A stretch of 64,000 nt of DNA from Echinococcus granulosus (lineage: Eukaryota; Platyhelminthes; Cestoda; Cyclophyllidea; Taeniidae): positions 409,980-473,979 of the forward strand of contig NW_020170387.1 in the NCBI RefSeq assembly GCF_000524195.1. Direction: 5' to 3'. Of this stretch, positions 49,618 through 63,400 are shown in pieces. Within the stretch, counting starts at the first letter, position 1. Each line of letters opens with the position of its first letter. Below the pieces are notes generated by a model. It saw only the letters and a program-made list of their open reading frames with translations, did no database searches and was not told the DNA's origin. The position numbers and the translations under genes are program-made.

Positions 49618-52600
49618 TCAGTTACAATCGTTTGTTTGCAGTTGCAATGGAACAGTTGCACAGTCATCTATGCTGTCACGAGGCCTCCCATGGACGTAGA
49701 TGTTGGAAGGGGAAACGACTGCGTAGTCTAACGTGGGCAGACTGAGATTTGCAAAACGCAAAGGCACAAACGCAGCACGTATTTCATAGGCTTGAGAAGA
49801 TGCGAGAGCAACTGTTGAAAAGACTAGTAAAACAGGTTCACTTTCATGGGGAGGTGGACTACCCGATAGTGAAATTCGGCGTTGCTGGTGTGCTGTGGTG
49901 GATGGGCAGCAGATGCGCACATTTGTAGGTCGACTGTCCTTTAACTGCAGCAATGTTGTGAGGCTTTGCGCAAGGCATTGACAACGAATGCCCGTTCCGG
50001 TGAACAGGTAACAATTGGATAATGCCAACTCGTTGAGGGAGGCATATTCACACCATTTCATACTTTTCAATTTCAAGGAAACTTAACGCACCAGTACGAT
50101 TTTATGATCTAGCATTAATTCCGTTGCGCCGCCACCTCTGCTGTATTCGTTGCGAGGTCCGACTACTGTAGTGAGAATACAAACTGCCAGAGATGTTGGC
50201 TATTTGGTGGGCCTGACAGGCTTGACAAAGTACTGGTGTGCATACAGAAGTGCATGGTCAACCGCATGTCTCAGTCATTCACAGCCAGTCCGCGTGACAA
50301 TGCCAATTGTGGTCAGTCATTGACCGGAAGTCACGTGAGCGCAGCCGCATCCCATCTTCCGACCGCATTTGGTTGACTCACTTCTCTCTGCCCTATCCAT
50401 CCGTGCAATCGGTCCGGATGCCCTTGACCCAACGCAGCCTCTCGTAGCCTATGCGTTTATCAACGATGAGTTGGTTTTTCAAGTCGAAGCAGGACTGCAG
50501 ATTCCTCACCCTACACGATCGTGTTTTCACAACTCATACGAGGGAATCGGATGAATGTAATATAGCAGTCATCTGGTTCAAAAAGAAGGAATGACATTGC
50601 CCACGTAGTGATTTGGTATTTGGCTACGCATGCTCCTCAGGCGCCACAAATTATGCTTCCACATGATGCCATGGCCTTCCAGCTATGTCTACGGCATTCC
50701 AGACCATTAGTACGCTATTACCGAACGTCCTTTCACACTGACGTGTCTCGTTCCAACAGCAGAGGCGACTCAAGACACCACAAGTATGGTCGCCTTACTC
50801 ATAGTCATGATATTGTCAGCCTCCTAAACGCAAAGCAGTAATTGCTTGCATCTAATTCAACCTTTCGTCTGTCAAAATGTTCAATCCTTCTATATGGGAA
50901 TTGGATTGGTTCTTACTCAGGGTGCCGATTAACATCGAGGTCAAGTGAATCAACAAGTGATAGATTAGCATGCAAATAATCAAGAATAACAACAACAATA
51001 GTGATAAGTGGAGATGGTTGTAGACAATGGAATGAATCCACTCCTGCACCCCATTGGCGATGCATTTTGAGTGGACCTTGGTTCCGTGTACCCAAACTCC
51101 CTCAAGGAAGGCTTCGACGCATTCTACTTGCAAGTATCAGTAGACTTGTCATCCCAACTTACGGCTAAGTGATGATCGCGTCTTCCTCGTGCGCCAAATC
51201 CTGACATCAACATTTGCTTGCACTCAACAGACAATCATGAAAGCCATGCACACACTTGCACATAGCCTCTCAACTTGCTTTAGTCGATGAAAAACGAAAC
51301 ATGCGAAATCACGCGAGTACACCAGTATCGTAAAATCTGCAACTAGTAAACATACTCTGTTCAAACAATTTGAAATGAGTGGCTTTCATTTGAAGACAGT
51401 TGTAGAAATTCGGCTTTGCATTTAGAAATCCCCTCCCACCTTCACTCTTGTAGAGTAAATGCATTTAGATTTGCACAGACACGACTTCAAAAAGGGTGGA
51501 ACTAATTCAAGGAAATGAATTACAAATTATGGGAGAGAAGTCTTCCATCTGTCAAGTTAATGGGGATAACAGAGTCCTAGCATCATGCCCTTCGATGGTT
51601 GCGGGGTACTTCCAGTCGTACTTGAGTCTCCTTCAAGGAAAACCTACTCTGAGGACGGTGAATAATGTGGCTAGACGCACTGGAACCAACAACACTTACA
51701 CGACGCTAATAACAACGCCACATGTAATCATTAAGCTAAACTCCATTCATTTGAATGACTGAAAATCTGACTCACCCACTGCAAATGTGACAATGTTCGA
51801 AGCTCATCCACTGTTTACTGCATAAGTTACCATTATGCGCACATGAATCTCCTTCAAGGCTCGAAAATCAACACGACAACTCAACCTTACTTCCAACGTA
51901 CAAAAATGAGTAAATCCAAACGCATATCCTTATGATGGAAATTCTATGGTGTAAGTGTGGCTTCGGATACGCCAGTCAGTCAGTGCAAGAAACACCCTCG
52001 CGGTCAAATGGAGGCGGTGTATTAACTGCTACCAACTGGCATTTAGAAATGAAGACTGGTGGGTTAAAGCCAGCAATTCTTTCATTCGGCTCTCCATTGC
52101 CTTCATGTTCCAGAAACAGCAAATAGTCATATGCTCAAGTTAACGAAACTGGATTGCCGTCAGCCCATTTAAACACATTCGAAGGCCAGTATCATAGACA
52201 GTCAGTGGATCGACTTGCAAGTGACCCCAGAAGTGGCAACACGCCAACTTCAACTGCAAAACCCGCTCCCGCCTCCGCTCCCCAGATCAACACTGCTCAA
52301 CCTCTTTGCGCTCCAGGCAACCAATCAGTGTCCAACATGGCGACCAACGAAAGCACGGCAGCTCGGTGCGGAGACACCGTCGACGGAACCGAATGTGCAT
52401 AGGCAAGTACTCTGCAGCCGTGCCTCTAGTGACTGCAAAACAAGTACGAGCAATTGTCCTCTGTGCTAATTTAGGGTAGAGATCATGCTACGCGTCACCT
52501 AAACGCAACGCCTCTTAAGTCTACAGTGGGTGCTCTCATTGGTAATCGTTGGCACCGTTTGATCCAAAGCATCCAATTTGAGCAGAGAAATGCGTTTATG

Positions 52601-52711
52601 CACGAGGCTTGATGTCCCATCGAGGCAATCCACGACTGACCGTAGGATATAATTAGTGTGTGCAAAGTAAATCTGCACATCAGCATGGCACACAGGTTGA
52701 CTGAGTAACAA
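49618..52711 (-). CDS. Unrecognised minus-strand gene(s), candidate exons
   Basis: Four stretches on this strand read like protein. 52711-52495 contains YFAHTNYILRSVVDCLDG. About 52138-51980 contains YLLFLEHEGNGEPNERIAGF and ends near a possible donor. 51125-50850 contains ECVEAFLEGVWVHG and a hydrophobic membrane segment, LSLLLLLFLIICMLIYHLL. 50076-49618 is a 152-codon frame ending in TGA that contains ELALSNCYLFTGTGIRC and EPVLLVFSTVALASSQAY. A fifth possible piece (SCFDLKNQLIVDKRIGYERL) lies after CTGCAG near 50500. Order and strand would suit one membrane-protein gene read from 52.7 kb down to 49.6 kb, but I could not verify every phase and it may be more than one gene. Its 3' end is tail-to-tail with DGAT2. 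No family was recognised. Confidence 0.4.
52200..52400. other. G+C-richer segment open in several frames
   Basis: This segment has more C and G than its surroundings, and two plus-strand frames (52154-52402 and 52215-52469) are both open across it. That is more typical of composition bias than of coding. It might be promoter-like or part of an exon. Confidence 0.25.
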
Positions 52712-53604
52712 ACAGGCAGGTTCTGCTAGTGCACTAAAGCCTGGGTCGCCTTCCCATCAGTGAAGTAGCACTGTCAAGAAGCTCTCAGGCGGATTGACTG
52801 CAACTTCCGTTCAATGAATCAAACGCACACGAGCGAAATGTAACCCCAAAATTAACTAGTCGTTTTCCAAAATGGGATGAAAACAGGTGAATAGACACTT
52901 GTCTCTTGCAATGATTTCAACATGCCATATGCAACGCTCTACTCAGATTGCCTTTGAAACCTAAAGGAGTATCAAAAGATGCCTTATTCCAGACACCCTA
53001 TGCAGGCCACTATTCATCCTAACATCAAAGACGGCAGGACTACGCTAAGACACTTTTCAATGGCTTATCTGCAGGCGATTTTGCTGTGATTTCACCTCTG
53101 ACAAAAAATGCTTTTAATTGTCCTGTTAAAAGAAAGTCGACATATTTGATGACACTTCCACTTTAACAGGTCAAATTCATCGACCAACAGACTTTGAGTT
53201 ATCGACAATAGCTGGGCTGCAGTAGATGTGGCAGCAATCATTTACCCCCTACGTAGGTAAGACTAAAACATGGTGAAATGTCATTGTTCCACCACAAATG
53301 ACGAAGGTGCCCTGGATTAGGGCTTAGCTATGTGAGATAAAGGATGCGTAGGAATGAGTACCATCCCAATTTCGTGTTGAGACAAGCACATGAGAGTGAT
53401 TAAAGTCTCAGTCGAGTAATTACAAGTACGAATTGCCACAAGTCAGATTGGAAACACAAGGACAGTTTTATACAAAAGGGGAGTGAAGAAGCATGAAACA
53501 GGCGCAAGTAGAAATATTGTAGAGCATGTGATGGATTATGCATGAGTGATGGGAATAAATCACATACGTACACGGAGAAAGGGAGAGGAGAAAGGGTGAC
53601 TGCC
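52712..53604. other. Non-coding stretch downstream of the RSBN1-like gene
   Basis: No gene was seen. It presumably includes the 3' UTR of the RSBN1-like gene, which reads toward it. Confidence 0.4.
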
Positions 53605-56125
53605 TCAATGATCATCAAGTGAATTAACATCCTCCACCTTCTCCAGCCCTTCAGCTGCACCATCGCTTGACGTCTTCCCAAACTTCTTGGAGATGGGTTG
53701 AGGATTGGCAGTTCCAGGGATGGAGCGTTTGAGGGCTCGGGCCTGGGCCTTTGCGGAGCGGAGAGCAGCCTCTTTGGTTGCTGTGATGATGGAAGGGGAT
53801 GTCTGCAGGAAGGTGGTTTGCTCGGTGGGGTTAGAGGCGGAGTCGTTGTCGCCTTCACTGGGTGTTCCCACTGACAACGGGTAGTAGGTTTTGAGGCGGG
53901 TGTGCCAGGCGATGCTAGTGCCAGCAGATACCGTCTTGAATTGGTGAATTACACCCCGCGGAAGGAAGTAGATGTCGTTATCGCGCAGAGACACTCGTGC
54001 GTAGCGAAAGCCCTCCGTTCGAAGAAGGTTCAGCTCACCATCGCCTGCCCAAAAGTTGCCGCACTAAAGACGGTAGACTCCCGTTTATCTATTATCCCGG
54101 ATTGCAAACATGCAGCAGTACCGTGATACAAGCACTCATAATACCGTAACGATGTCAAACGACTTTCCTAGTGAAATGAGACTGCTTTTGACACAAAAGC
54201 ACATTAAGTTCGAGGATGGGAACCGTGAATTAATCATTCACCACAAAAACGGTATTTCCAAAAACTGATTTCCTTACAAATCAAAAGGTATTTTATGCTT
54301 AATTTGCACAATCATATGCGATTAGCCTGGCTAAGATGGGAAAATGATGATTTGGTACTAACAAAGGACTGAAATCAACATGATTTACTGTAAAACACAA
54401 TAATTCAATTCCTACAGGGATCAAACTTACATACACACACATATATATTCAATATCACAACTTGATATCATCTAGGCTCCTATGGATGGCGCTTTTGAAA
54501 ATGTTAAGTAGCAGAAATAAAGCAGTGAATCAAATTCAACGTTAGATCAATGTTGTTCCTACGAAGTACACAATACGAGTTGCTCAATTGTTCCATTATG
54601 TGCACTGTACAAATAGCTAATAAGAAGCTACCATTCACAAGAACGTAATTGCATATCAGAAATACGCAAGAGCCGAATTGCAATAGGTATAGGATAAGTA
54701 GGCAATCTGCTGGAGAGAAACATCTATAGGACCGAATTATTTAAGAGCGCGATAAGTACCTGGCTAACCGGTGGTTCCATAATGTCCAGACCCAGCCGTT
54801 CGACGAGATCCCAATAGTGCCTCGGATCAAAAACGACCACGTCTTTGATGATACGGCCAGAAATGGAGCCAAACTTATAGAGGTTTTCGGTGGTACTCTC
54901 TGAAATCTTGGCTACTTCCTGTTGTTTTGGTAAATCAGATGCATTTGGCGGGTGTACGGCCTTGAGCAACCCAATGGCAGCCGTGGTGTGTCGTTGGAGA
55001 CCGTCGTCAGCGTGATCAGCGTGGCATGGTGTCCGATCCTGCACCAGCAGTTGTCGCGGATTGCTCAGTCGGGAAGAAGTAAAGGTGCCCAAGGAGAAAT
55101 TAGCGGCTTTTCTACAAACATTTTTAAAATTTTACGAGACATAAAATTGAGGTCCAATTTCAACAGAAGTGAATGCCGGTATTAAATGCCAAATTTTATG
55201 TACAAGCAATTTAGTTCCTTTTTTACAGGTGATTGTGACCATGTAGGATGTCAGAATCACGACTCGGTCCAATCAAAACAGAGTCCATTTTAAAAGGGCA
55301 CATTATTTACGCCTTGAGCTAAAGGTATGACAATACAATAAACGAATGTTACAACACCTCATTTAACTTACTTGCTCCGACTCTTCGGGGCTCCATGAAG
55401 AGGAAGAGCCTGTTCTCCAGGACGGACCCAAAGAATCGGACCATCACTACTTTTTTGGGGATCCATAGAACTGAGGGATGAAAGCCTTCCCCATGGAAGA
55501 ACGAGCTTAAGGAATGGATCTCTCTCAATCATCTCGAGGATATCACTACAGAACTCCCCTCGCTCCTCGCCCTTGACTCCGACTAAGCTAATCGCATGCA
55601 TCGGACCGTAGCGGTAGATGCCGTTGCAGTAAGTCCGAAAAACATTTTCGGCAAACTCTTTGGCGGTGGTAGTGTAAGCAGCGTTTTTGTTATCAAGAGG
55701 ACTTGTAGAGACGATAAGACTGGGGTGATTCTTAGCGATATGGTTTACTAACTCTGGTATGTGCTTAGCCGCGCCATGCACAATACCGATACAGAAATAG
55801 GAAAAAGGTACAGGAATACACTTCTTCTGACGTTCCATAAATAAGGAGCGGAAGAACTTTTTTACAAGAAGCTGCACCTCCTCCTTCGAAAGACGTGAGA
55901 TTTCATGTGCGTAAGCGTGTAAAATATATCCCCCTCCATTTTCGTAATGCTCTACGTAAAGTAAATCAGAAAGGTGGCGGCGGGGAAAAGACAGGACAGC
56001 GGGCTTTCTTGAAGCTCGTAAAATATGCTGAACATAATTGTGACTTTTGTCTCCGTTTTCCACCTTAGACGAGTTCATTGCGTCGTGCTTGCAACTCACT
56101 CCATCATTTGGAAAACACATTGCAC
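53605..56125 (-). CDS. RSBN1: RSBN1 / KDM9 (DPY-21-type) JmjC-like demethylase
   Basis: RSBN1 and C. elegans DPY-21 are nuclear JmjC-fold enzymes that remove methyl groups from histone H4 lysine 20. Three exons are read: 56125-55372, 55111-54760 and 54063-53605 (stop at 53605). The donors are GTAAGT and GTACTT, the acceptors are TTTGTAG and TCTTTAG, and the joins are phase 2 then 0. From the ATG at 56120 the product is 519 residues, shorter than human RSBN1 (about 800) because the long disordered N-terminus is missing or lies in an unseen upstream exon. An acceptor-like CATGCACAG at 56126 suggests an upstream exon. Family landmarks are [45 protein letters not shown] (Fe(II) ligands H280 and D282) and [16 protein letters not shown] (distal H407). 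The C-terminus is Ser/Ala/Lys-rich. The join SQ-CGNFW aligns with human SQ-CVQW. Activity is inferred from the family. Confidence 0.92.
54064..54759. other. RSBN1 intron 2, with short CA/TA repeat
   Basis: An intron between two RSBN1-like exons. It holds a short ACATACACACACATATATAT run at about 54429-54449 and otherwise nothing notable. Confidence 0.6.
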
Positions 56126-57460
56126 CTGTGCATGCGAAAAAACCAGTCAAGCTCAGAATGCCTGCCTAATGGCGGTCTGCGCAATCAAAGACCCGGAATA
56201 CTAAACAGCTCATTAAAACACAGCAAAATAAATTTACACCTTAAGGTGTAGTTTTGAACTGCAATTCGTCAACATTCTTGTCAAAAAATAAACACAAGTT
56301 TGCAATTACAAAATAAAGATGCTGAGGAAAGACTGGTTTTCTGTTTTGTAAGTTAAATGGCCACACTTCATTAATTGTCGGTATGAAGATAGCATCTCAT
56401 TTTTATCATCCAGTCCTTAAACTGGCTTTCAATTTGTAATAAAAAGCAAGCTTTATGCCAATTTCCTAGATGTATTAATGTTTTGTTCATTTCTTATAAA
56501 ACAACCTATGTAGCTCACTGAACCTTCCATGATTACAAAAGAGGATATTATACTAGAGCGGAATATACATTATCGATATACGAAAGGGCTGTAAGGCTGC
56601 CGATATGGTGAAATACAATATTGTTTGAGCAAAATTTTGTGTCTGTTCCTCCTCGGTGCCTTGTTGTCGCCTCAGTGCTGCACAGCCATATCTGTCTGGG
56701 TTCCAGCCAGCTAGTTGAGAGGTGGGCGAAGTATTGCATGCTTATCTAATTGAGGCCTTTGTACAGGTGTGGAAGGTAGCTTTAAAACGAAATCTCCTGG
56801 ATGAATCACAGCCACGGCTAATGCAGATCCAGTTGTTAATAGCATTTCAGCAGAGTACGGGACTAGAGTAGTTGCCGAAGGTCGAGATCATTTTCAATTC
56901 GTCTGCTAGTAGTCGTTGCAGGTTCTCCCATCCTCAGCATGTACTCCTCTTCCCTCACTTTAAGGCTTAGCACTCAGGAATCGAAATCAATGTAACTGTC
57001 CTCCACCTTGTCAGCTCTCTGGAGCTTCCCCAAAGAGGGAAGGAAAAGTGCTATCAAGGCAGAACCTGTACCACTGGCGTATGGAAGAGCTGGGACCTAC
57101 TAACATAGTCCAAAGGCCATCTCAACTGGCGAATTTACAGTGCTCGTACTCCTCAGTGCCGGTGTAAACGAATCAAAGAACCAAACACACAGTTGAAATG
57201 GCGCACTCAATTCCCAGAGATTAATGACACTACGTTTTATTAACATAGAAGATTTTGAAACCATCTGATAAATGCGCACTGATACATGACAGATTTTTTA
57301 GGTAAGATTGTTTTATCAAATCGAAAAAGCATATATCAAAGTTAATTACAAACCTACAGAAATCACCTGTTACAAATTGATCTTCGCGGTTAAAGTGCTC
57401 TAGATCACATGCTCAAAACACATTAAAAAGAACTGGGGCAGCTGCAACCACAATACACAG
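56126..57460. other. Divergent intergenic region between RSBN1-like and TRPM-like genes
   Basis: The two genes are transcribed away from each other, so both promoters should lie here. No TATA box stands out near either start. Frames such as 56548-56739 look like chance. Confidence 0.45.
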
Positions 57461-60400
57461 ATGTCGATTGTGTCGCTTGGACAGTGGAGCAGGAAGCACA
57501 AACGGCGATCACAGCAATCCAGTCAGCAGCTGAGGTCGTCCATTCTACCATCTCTGCCGCTGCTGGGTCAGGCGATTGACGAGGATGGCGATACCACGAA
57601 CTTGGATCCCGATGAGGGAGCCTTTTTTAGATTTCGAACTGATTTGAGAGATAGTGAGGTACTGCGTCTCATCGAAACCATTCAAAAGGATGATGCCAAG
57701 CAGTTCTCGAGCTTTACTTTTAAAAGGATTGAATCGCTTACTATGGACGTAACACTGACCGAACTCCCCGTAAGTAATCATTTTCAATCATTGCTATGGG
57801 TATGCTTAGTAAATCGTAATTGGGATACGCAATCACTTAAAGGTACTATATTAAGATTCTTTTCTCCCGAACTTTTGTCATGTTCGCATGTGATTGCTTG
57901 TGAGCTATTTATTTTTATTTCTGGACACCTAAGTAATATTACCAAATGCCAAACATGCCCATTAGCAAATTGTTTCCTTTCAAAATAATCGAATAAAAAG
58001 GGTTTGCTGATTTACCTACTGTAATCCAATAGCTATATTTAATGAAATGAGTGACGGGTGGATGACTTTAGTGAGTCATGCGGAATGTGTTTAATTATGC
58101 TTTGGAATTCTTATTTTTAGTCAGTTGAATATATGGCAAGATCGTTCTGGAATACACTGAAAAGCATTGGCCTCCTCCACACAGCATGCATTCTATCTGC
58201 CCACTCCATAATGGATGTGCTTCTGAGACGCAATATCACTTTCTCAATGACAGATGCAAGTGCCACATTCTTTAATTAATGCAACCTTAAGACTGCGCGA
58301 TTCTCCCAGTTGAGGGCAGATAGTAAATCTCTTATTCGTACACCCTGTTACAGTTAACATATGCAAAGATGTTCATAAGACATTCACTCTGGTTATTGGA
58401 GTAATCTTTTAGATTGAAAAGGACTAAATAATTTCTCTTAAATAGGAAAGTGTCACTCCTGTCCACATTTGCGCGGCAATGGGTGATTATGTTGGTGTTA
58501 GGAAGCTACTTGTGGCAGGACTTCCCTACCTCACTCAGGATAGGGTAAGACTCAATTTATGATGGCCCTTTTTGCTGATATATTCTTACCAGAATTGATA
58601 GTTTACGTGGCTAGAGTGTTACCAACTCTGGGTAAGTTCCAGCTAGGCAGTGATCAGGCTCATTATAATCACCGCTGCCTATCCTCTGATTATAGAAACC
58701 GGGATTTTTCCCTTCAACATTCTGAAGTAATGAATCGCAACCACGTGGTCCCCAAATCAGTCGTTAAAAATACGAATTTGCATAGTAACTTATTACCTAT
58801 AGTTATCAAATGTTAGGGGAATCAAGCTATGAACTCATGCACGAAAGATGCAATACAGGCAAGCACAGGATGAAGTGGTTTCGAGACTTTAAAATTCAAT
58901 TAAGAAAGTGAAGTTCACACCTGTAAGTACCTGCATTTTTGGACAGACCTTCCCGTTTTGGTGATATCACACCCTCAAACAACTTTGTGTGCATATTCTT
59001 AGATTATACTTAGTAAATCTGCCGTGGACGGTGACCACTGTTGCCTTGAGTTTACTCGAGGGACAAATCACAAACGGGTCATTAACCCATTTTATTCGAA
59101 GATGCAGATGTGTGACTGTTAAGGAATTAAAGCGCTATTATGACAGTAACAACAATCCCACATCAACCAAAGTGAAGCTCCATTGGAATAATTAGTTCCC
59201 TACAGTTTTTAAATACCCTTCAAGTTTATACCATCAAATCCAGAACTATACAGTAGAGATTAATGGACAAGGAATATTCATAGTAAGAATATAATAGAAG
59301 TAGGGCATTTTTGGATACGAAGCTGAACATAGCATTCACATGCCAGCATCCGCCTGATTTTTTTTGGAGATAAAAAAATAATTATTTTTGCTTGTTAATG
59401 CAGCTGGGTCGAATACCTTTGCACTACGCAGCACAGACGAATCTACCCACGGTTATAATACTCCTAGCCAGGGACATATCTCTCCTAAACGTATCCGATT
59501 TTGTAAGTCATTCAATTTGAAAAAGAACAATGCAGTTAACGAGTTTGTAATCACCCCCGTTTCAACCGCATTAAACTTCAGAATGATACTGCTTTAGTTG
59601 TTTCAACAGAGCGATAATGTATCTAAAATAACCATCAAAGCATTTCCGAATCCAAAATTCAGTTAACGCTTGGGAAGCGCAATAACACGAACCGATGCGC
59701 ATGGGAATCCGTTTTAAACTACCTCTTAAATATGGCAAATTCACTGCCTGCTTTTAGGATTAAAACAATGGTAGTTTGCTGTGTGGCTGTTTGAAGTGTG
59801 GAATGTAGCCTGTTACTCATACTCTTGAAATGACTTTCCTCTATCCTGCTGTCAAAATACGCCTGCGGGGGTTATTCGTGTGTAATACTCTGCTTAGGCG
59901 AACGAATTACCCCTGGCTTTCTGCAAGTATCATCAAAACCAAGCAATCAAAGAGTACATCATGGAAGTAACCAACGCGCAAAAGGTCGCACAACCATCCG
60001 ATGACGTTGAAACGGACGTTGAGAATGACGAGGTTCAGGTGAGGTTTTAGGAGTGGACTTATGCTTCGTGAGGGTATGAATGCTGTTCATGGGCAAGGTA
60101 ATTATCTACAACAAACATAGTCAAGAAATCAAAGTCCATTTATTCTCCGAATAACAAGGACTGACACTAGGATAGGTCTGGAGCCTGCTAAAAGGGTTCT
60201 GGTGCGTGATGTGGTTATAATGCGCGCTTTACTTTCTCCTTTCAACGAATGATTATTAGTGCAAGATTTCGTTTTATAAATAATGCTATAATTTGAAGGC
60301 CTTTGATTCCAGTAGTCCAACGATCTCACGTACGAAATCAGCTTTTTAACAAAATTGCATTACTAGCATTTCTCTCGTTTGTTTTGATTGGTAGGTCAGA

Positions 60401-63400
60401 AGTTCCCTTGCAGTACCTTTTGTTGATGTTTTGATAGGCGATGGTTTCACGTGGTGCACATTGCACACTGCCTCTGCACTTCGAAGCGTACTTATGTACC
60501 CGGGTCAGGCCCAGGTATTGGTAAGTAAACAGTCCTTTGACCTTCCATGATGCACACAATTGCACAAAGGTATTTGAACAGTTCACGCAACTCTGCAGTC
60601 TGTATCGGGGCTGGTCAAATCTCTCACAATCGGAACTCGTTTAATTATCTTTAAATGCGGCACAACGAGCATGCCAAACGTCTGTATTGCCTTTCCATGT
60701 ACAGATTTCGTCCAATTAATGAACCAAAGTTTTTTCCATTTGAGACGTTTACAATCACCTAGTCATCTGTGCAATTGCTTTCGTGGATGTACTGAAAATA
60801 CCCGTTCAGGTTTGAAGTAAACCAGTTTGACTGTATTTTAAAGCATCCGCTAGTTGTACTGAAAGTTAAGAACCAAATGTATTTTTAATGTCTTGTATAC
60901 CAAAGACTAGACATCTTTGTACTCAGAAATATTCATTCATTCTCTATCAAATAGGCAATGTTGTTGCGATGGTTATCATGACAACCAACTAGAGTGAACG
61001 ATCACTTTGCGAGCCTAATTTAATGTCTTTACACGAGCAACTTTGTGGAGTTTGAGAACCAAGGATTGTTAAATTATGCATTTCTTTATAAAAGCATCCT
61101 TTGGTTTTTCCTTAACTATTGTAGTCACAATCGTCAGACGCTTTGCGAGTGTTCCGATGATGTCGCCAAACACGAGAAATTCAGTGAAAGCGAAGTTCTC
61201 AATGAACTTATTGCCAGCAGAAGCGAAGTGTTTGTTAAGCAGCCAACCAACACGTTTGGCCAATTTGAAACTCCCTGCTCTAACTTGGTGGCAGAGGTAT
61301 GTCCTGGCTATTGAAGTAACTCTGGGCAAATAGTTTCACAAAATGCAGTAAATGAAGGTCATCAACAAAACATCGACACACATCTGTCATAATCCCAGTT
61401 GCGGAGCTGTAGGATGACTAGAACTCGCAAATGATGAAAAAGATGCAACAAACCTTCGGCTTTACAAACACTCTTTTCATGTGTAGTTTAAGTGAATGAA
61501 AAAGATGACACATTTGAAGCACATTGCATGCTCAAGTTATTCATCTGGTGTGGAAGGACAAGCATAGCTACGTATTTCTCACTGTTTCAGTTCGTGCGCA
61601 TAGCCGACGACACACCAGTTGATAATCTTGCTGAACTGTTTTTTGGAATTTGGAAAATGAGGAAGCCTGATCTTGCACTCACTCTCTACGGATCAGTGCC
61701 CCAGCAGAAGTCCTTTCAGAAGCGATTTAATAACATGATCTTCAGTATTTTCCAAAAAACCTGTAAGTTTATAGTGCTTGATGCTAAGATAGGTTGGATT
61801 AAACCTCCATAGCAAATTAACTGTTTCACGAGTAAGAAACTGCCCTACCTAGTTTTTCACCGCCAGATTAAGATGTTATGCTGCATCGAAAAACTTAGCT
61901 GCGTTGACATCGATATCCCGTCACTGAAATAATGAACACCTGTCTTTTATCATATGCCATTATTAACACCAAACTTGGTGACCCTCTTTCACCTGACGTG
62001 TGAATGCGCTTTAGTAACATGGGTAATAACGGATGGCATCTACGACAGCGTAGCTGAGACGATGTCCCACGGAATACGTGGCTACGCAGAGGCTTACGGA
62101 CTAACCAAGTTGCAAGTCATTGGGATTGTTCCCTGGCGGCGTATGTCCTTCCAGGCTGACCTTCACTCCGCTGATTTTTCGGTATACCTCCACCTAAAGT
62201 TGCATGCCTCTGTGCCGGATTATCTGTAGACATGAATGAAAGAAAGCTGATACTATGAAAGCAAGCCAAACACTTTACCTCATACATTTTATTCTGTTTA
62301 AATCAGAATAACTACAATTTCTTTACTAAGTAGACATTTTCTCTATTCATGTATTCCAGGTTTTCCAACTGCTTGCTTACTGCTAGCTACTTAGCCTTTA
62401 GACATTTACGACCATGAGCATCAGAATACCAAAAGAACTAACCTAGATGAACCCCTCTGTAACTGTATAGCCTGTTTTTCATTATTAGTAGGGGACTAAG
62501 CTAACTCGCCTACAGGTCATGAATTTGAGTTAGAATCACCCGGGGAAAAGCAGTCTCGACAGAGCAGAGCTTTACGGTAAGTGGGCCATACACATGTTCT
62601 GACCTGTATGGACGATCGAAGAATACATGCCTGTCTAGACATGAAAACTGGCAGGATGGAAGTCAGAGCGGTCTACGCTAAACAAGCCCACAAACAACCG
62701 ATGTTGGTAGTCCATAAACCGGAGTTGTAGCCAAGAGTAGAAATGATAAGTACAAAACTCATTAGCCTGGGAAAAAGCTGTGACATTAAAATTTGTTAAC
62801 AAAATTTAGTGGCAAGTATAATTGTACTTTGTCAATTTTTCATACTACTGTAGGGTAATTTCCAGGCAAGGTTTCCCGATCGTGAACGAAAATTAGCTAT
62901 CCAAACCCAAATTGCGCCTTTCCACACCCGCTACCTTTTTGTCGACTCAGGCGCCAGAAATGATGTTGATTGCATACAAAATTTCCGCACGCAGTTCGAA
63001 GTTTGGCTCTCCAAAATACGCCTGGACGAGGAGACCTTTGAGCTATCACGTAAGCCGTGGAAATTGTTGATGAAACATTGGCTGGTAGGTGTTTTGCGTC
63101 TATTCCATTGCATTCTGCCTAGTGACTCAGTTTGCCAATAGTAACAATAGGTATAAATGAAGACACGATGGCTAGAAATTCCAGTGAAATCTGAGATGGA
63201 CAATGTCGTGCATGCAAGCTTAAATTACCGAGCATTAAATTGTTGTCTTCTCATTTACAATAGCTTAATTGCAATGGGCTCACTAGTACTATGCACAGGG
63301 ACTGACGTTGGCTATATTGCCAAGAGACAACACGCTAACTTTTGCTCATTCCTCATAAGTACACTTGGGAAACTTATGATGAATGAAGGTTGCTTCACTT

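Noticed and set aside
53400..53858. 152-codon minus-strand frame overlapping the RSBN1 last exon
   Set aside because: It is a frame shadow of the RSBN1-like C-terminal exon (53605-54063), which has the recognisable motifs.
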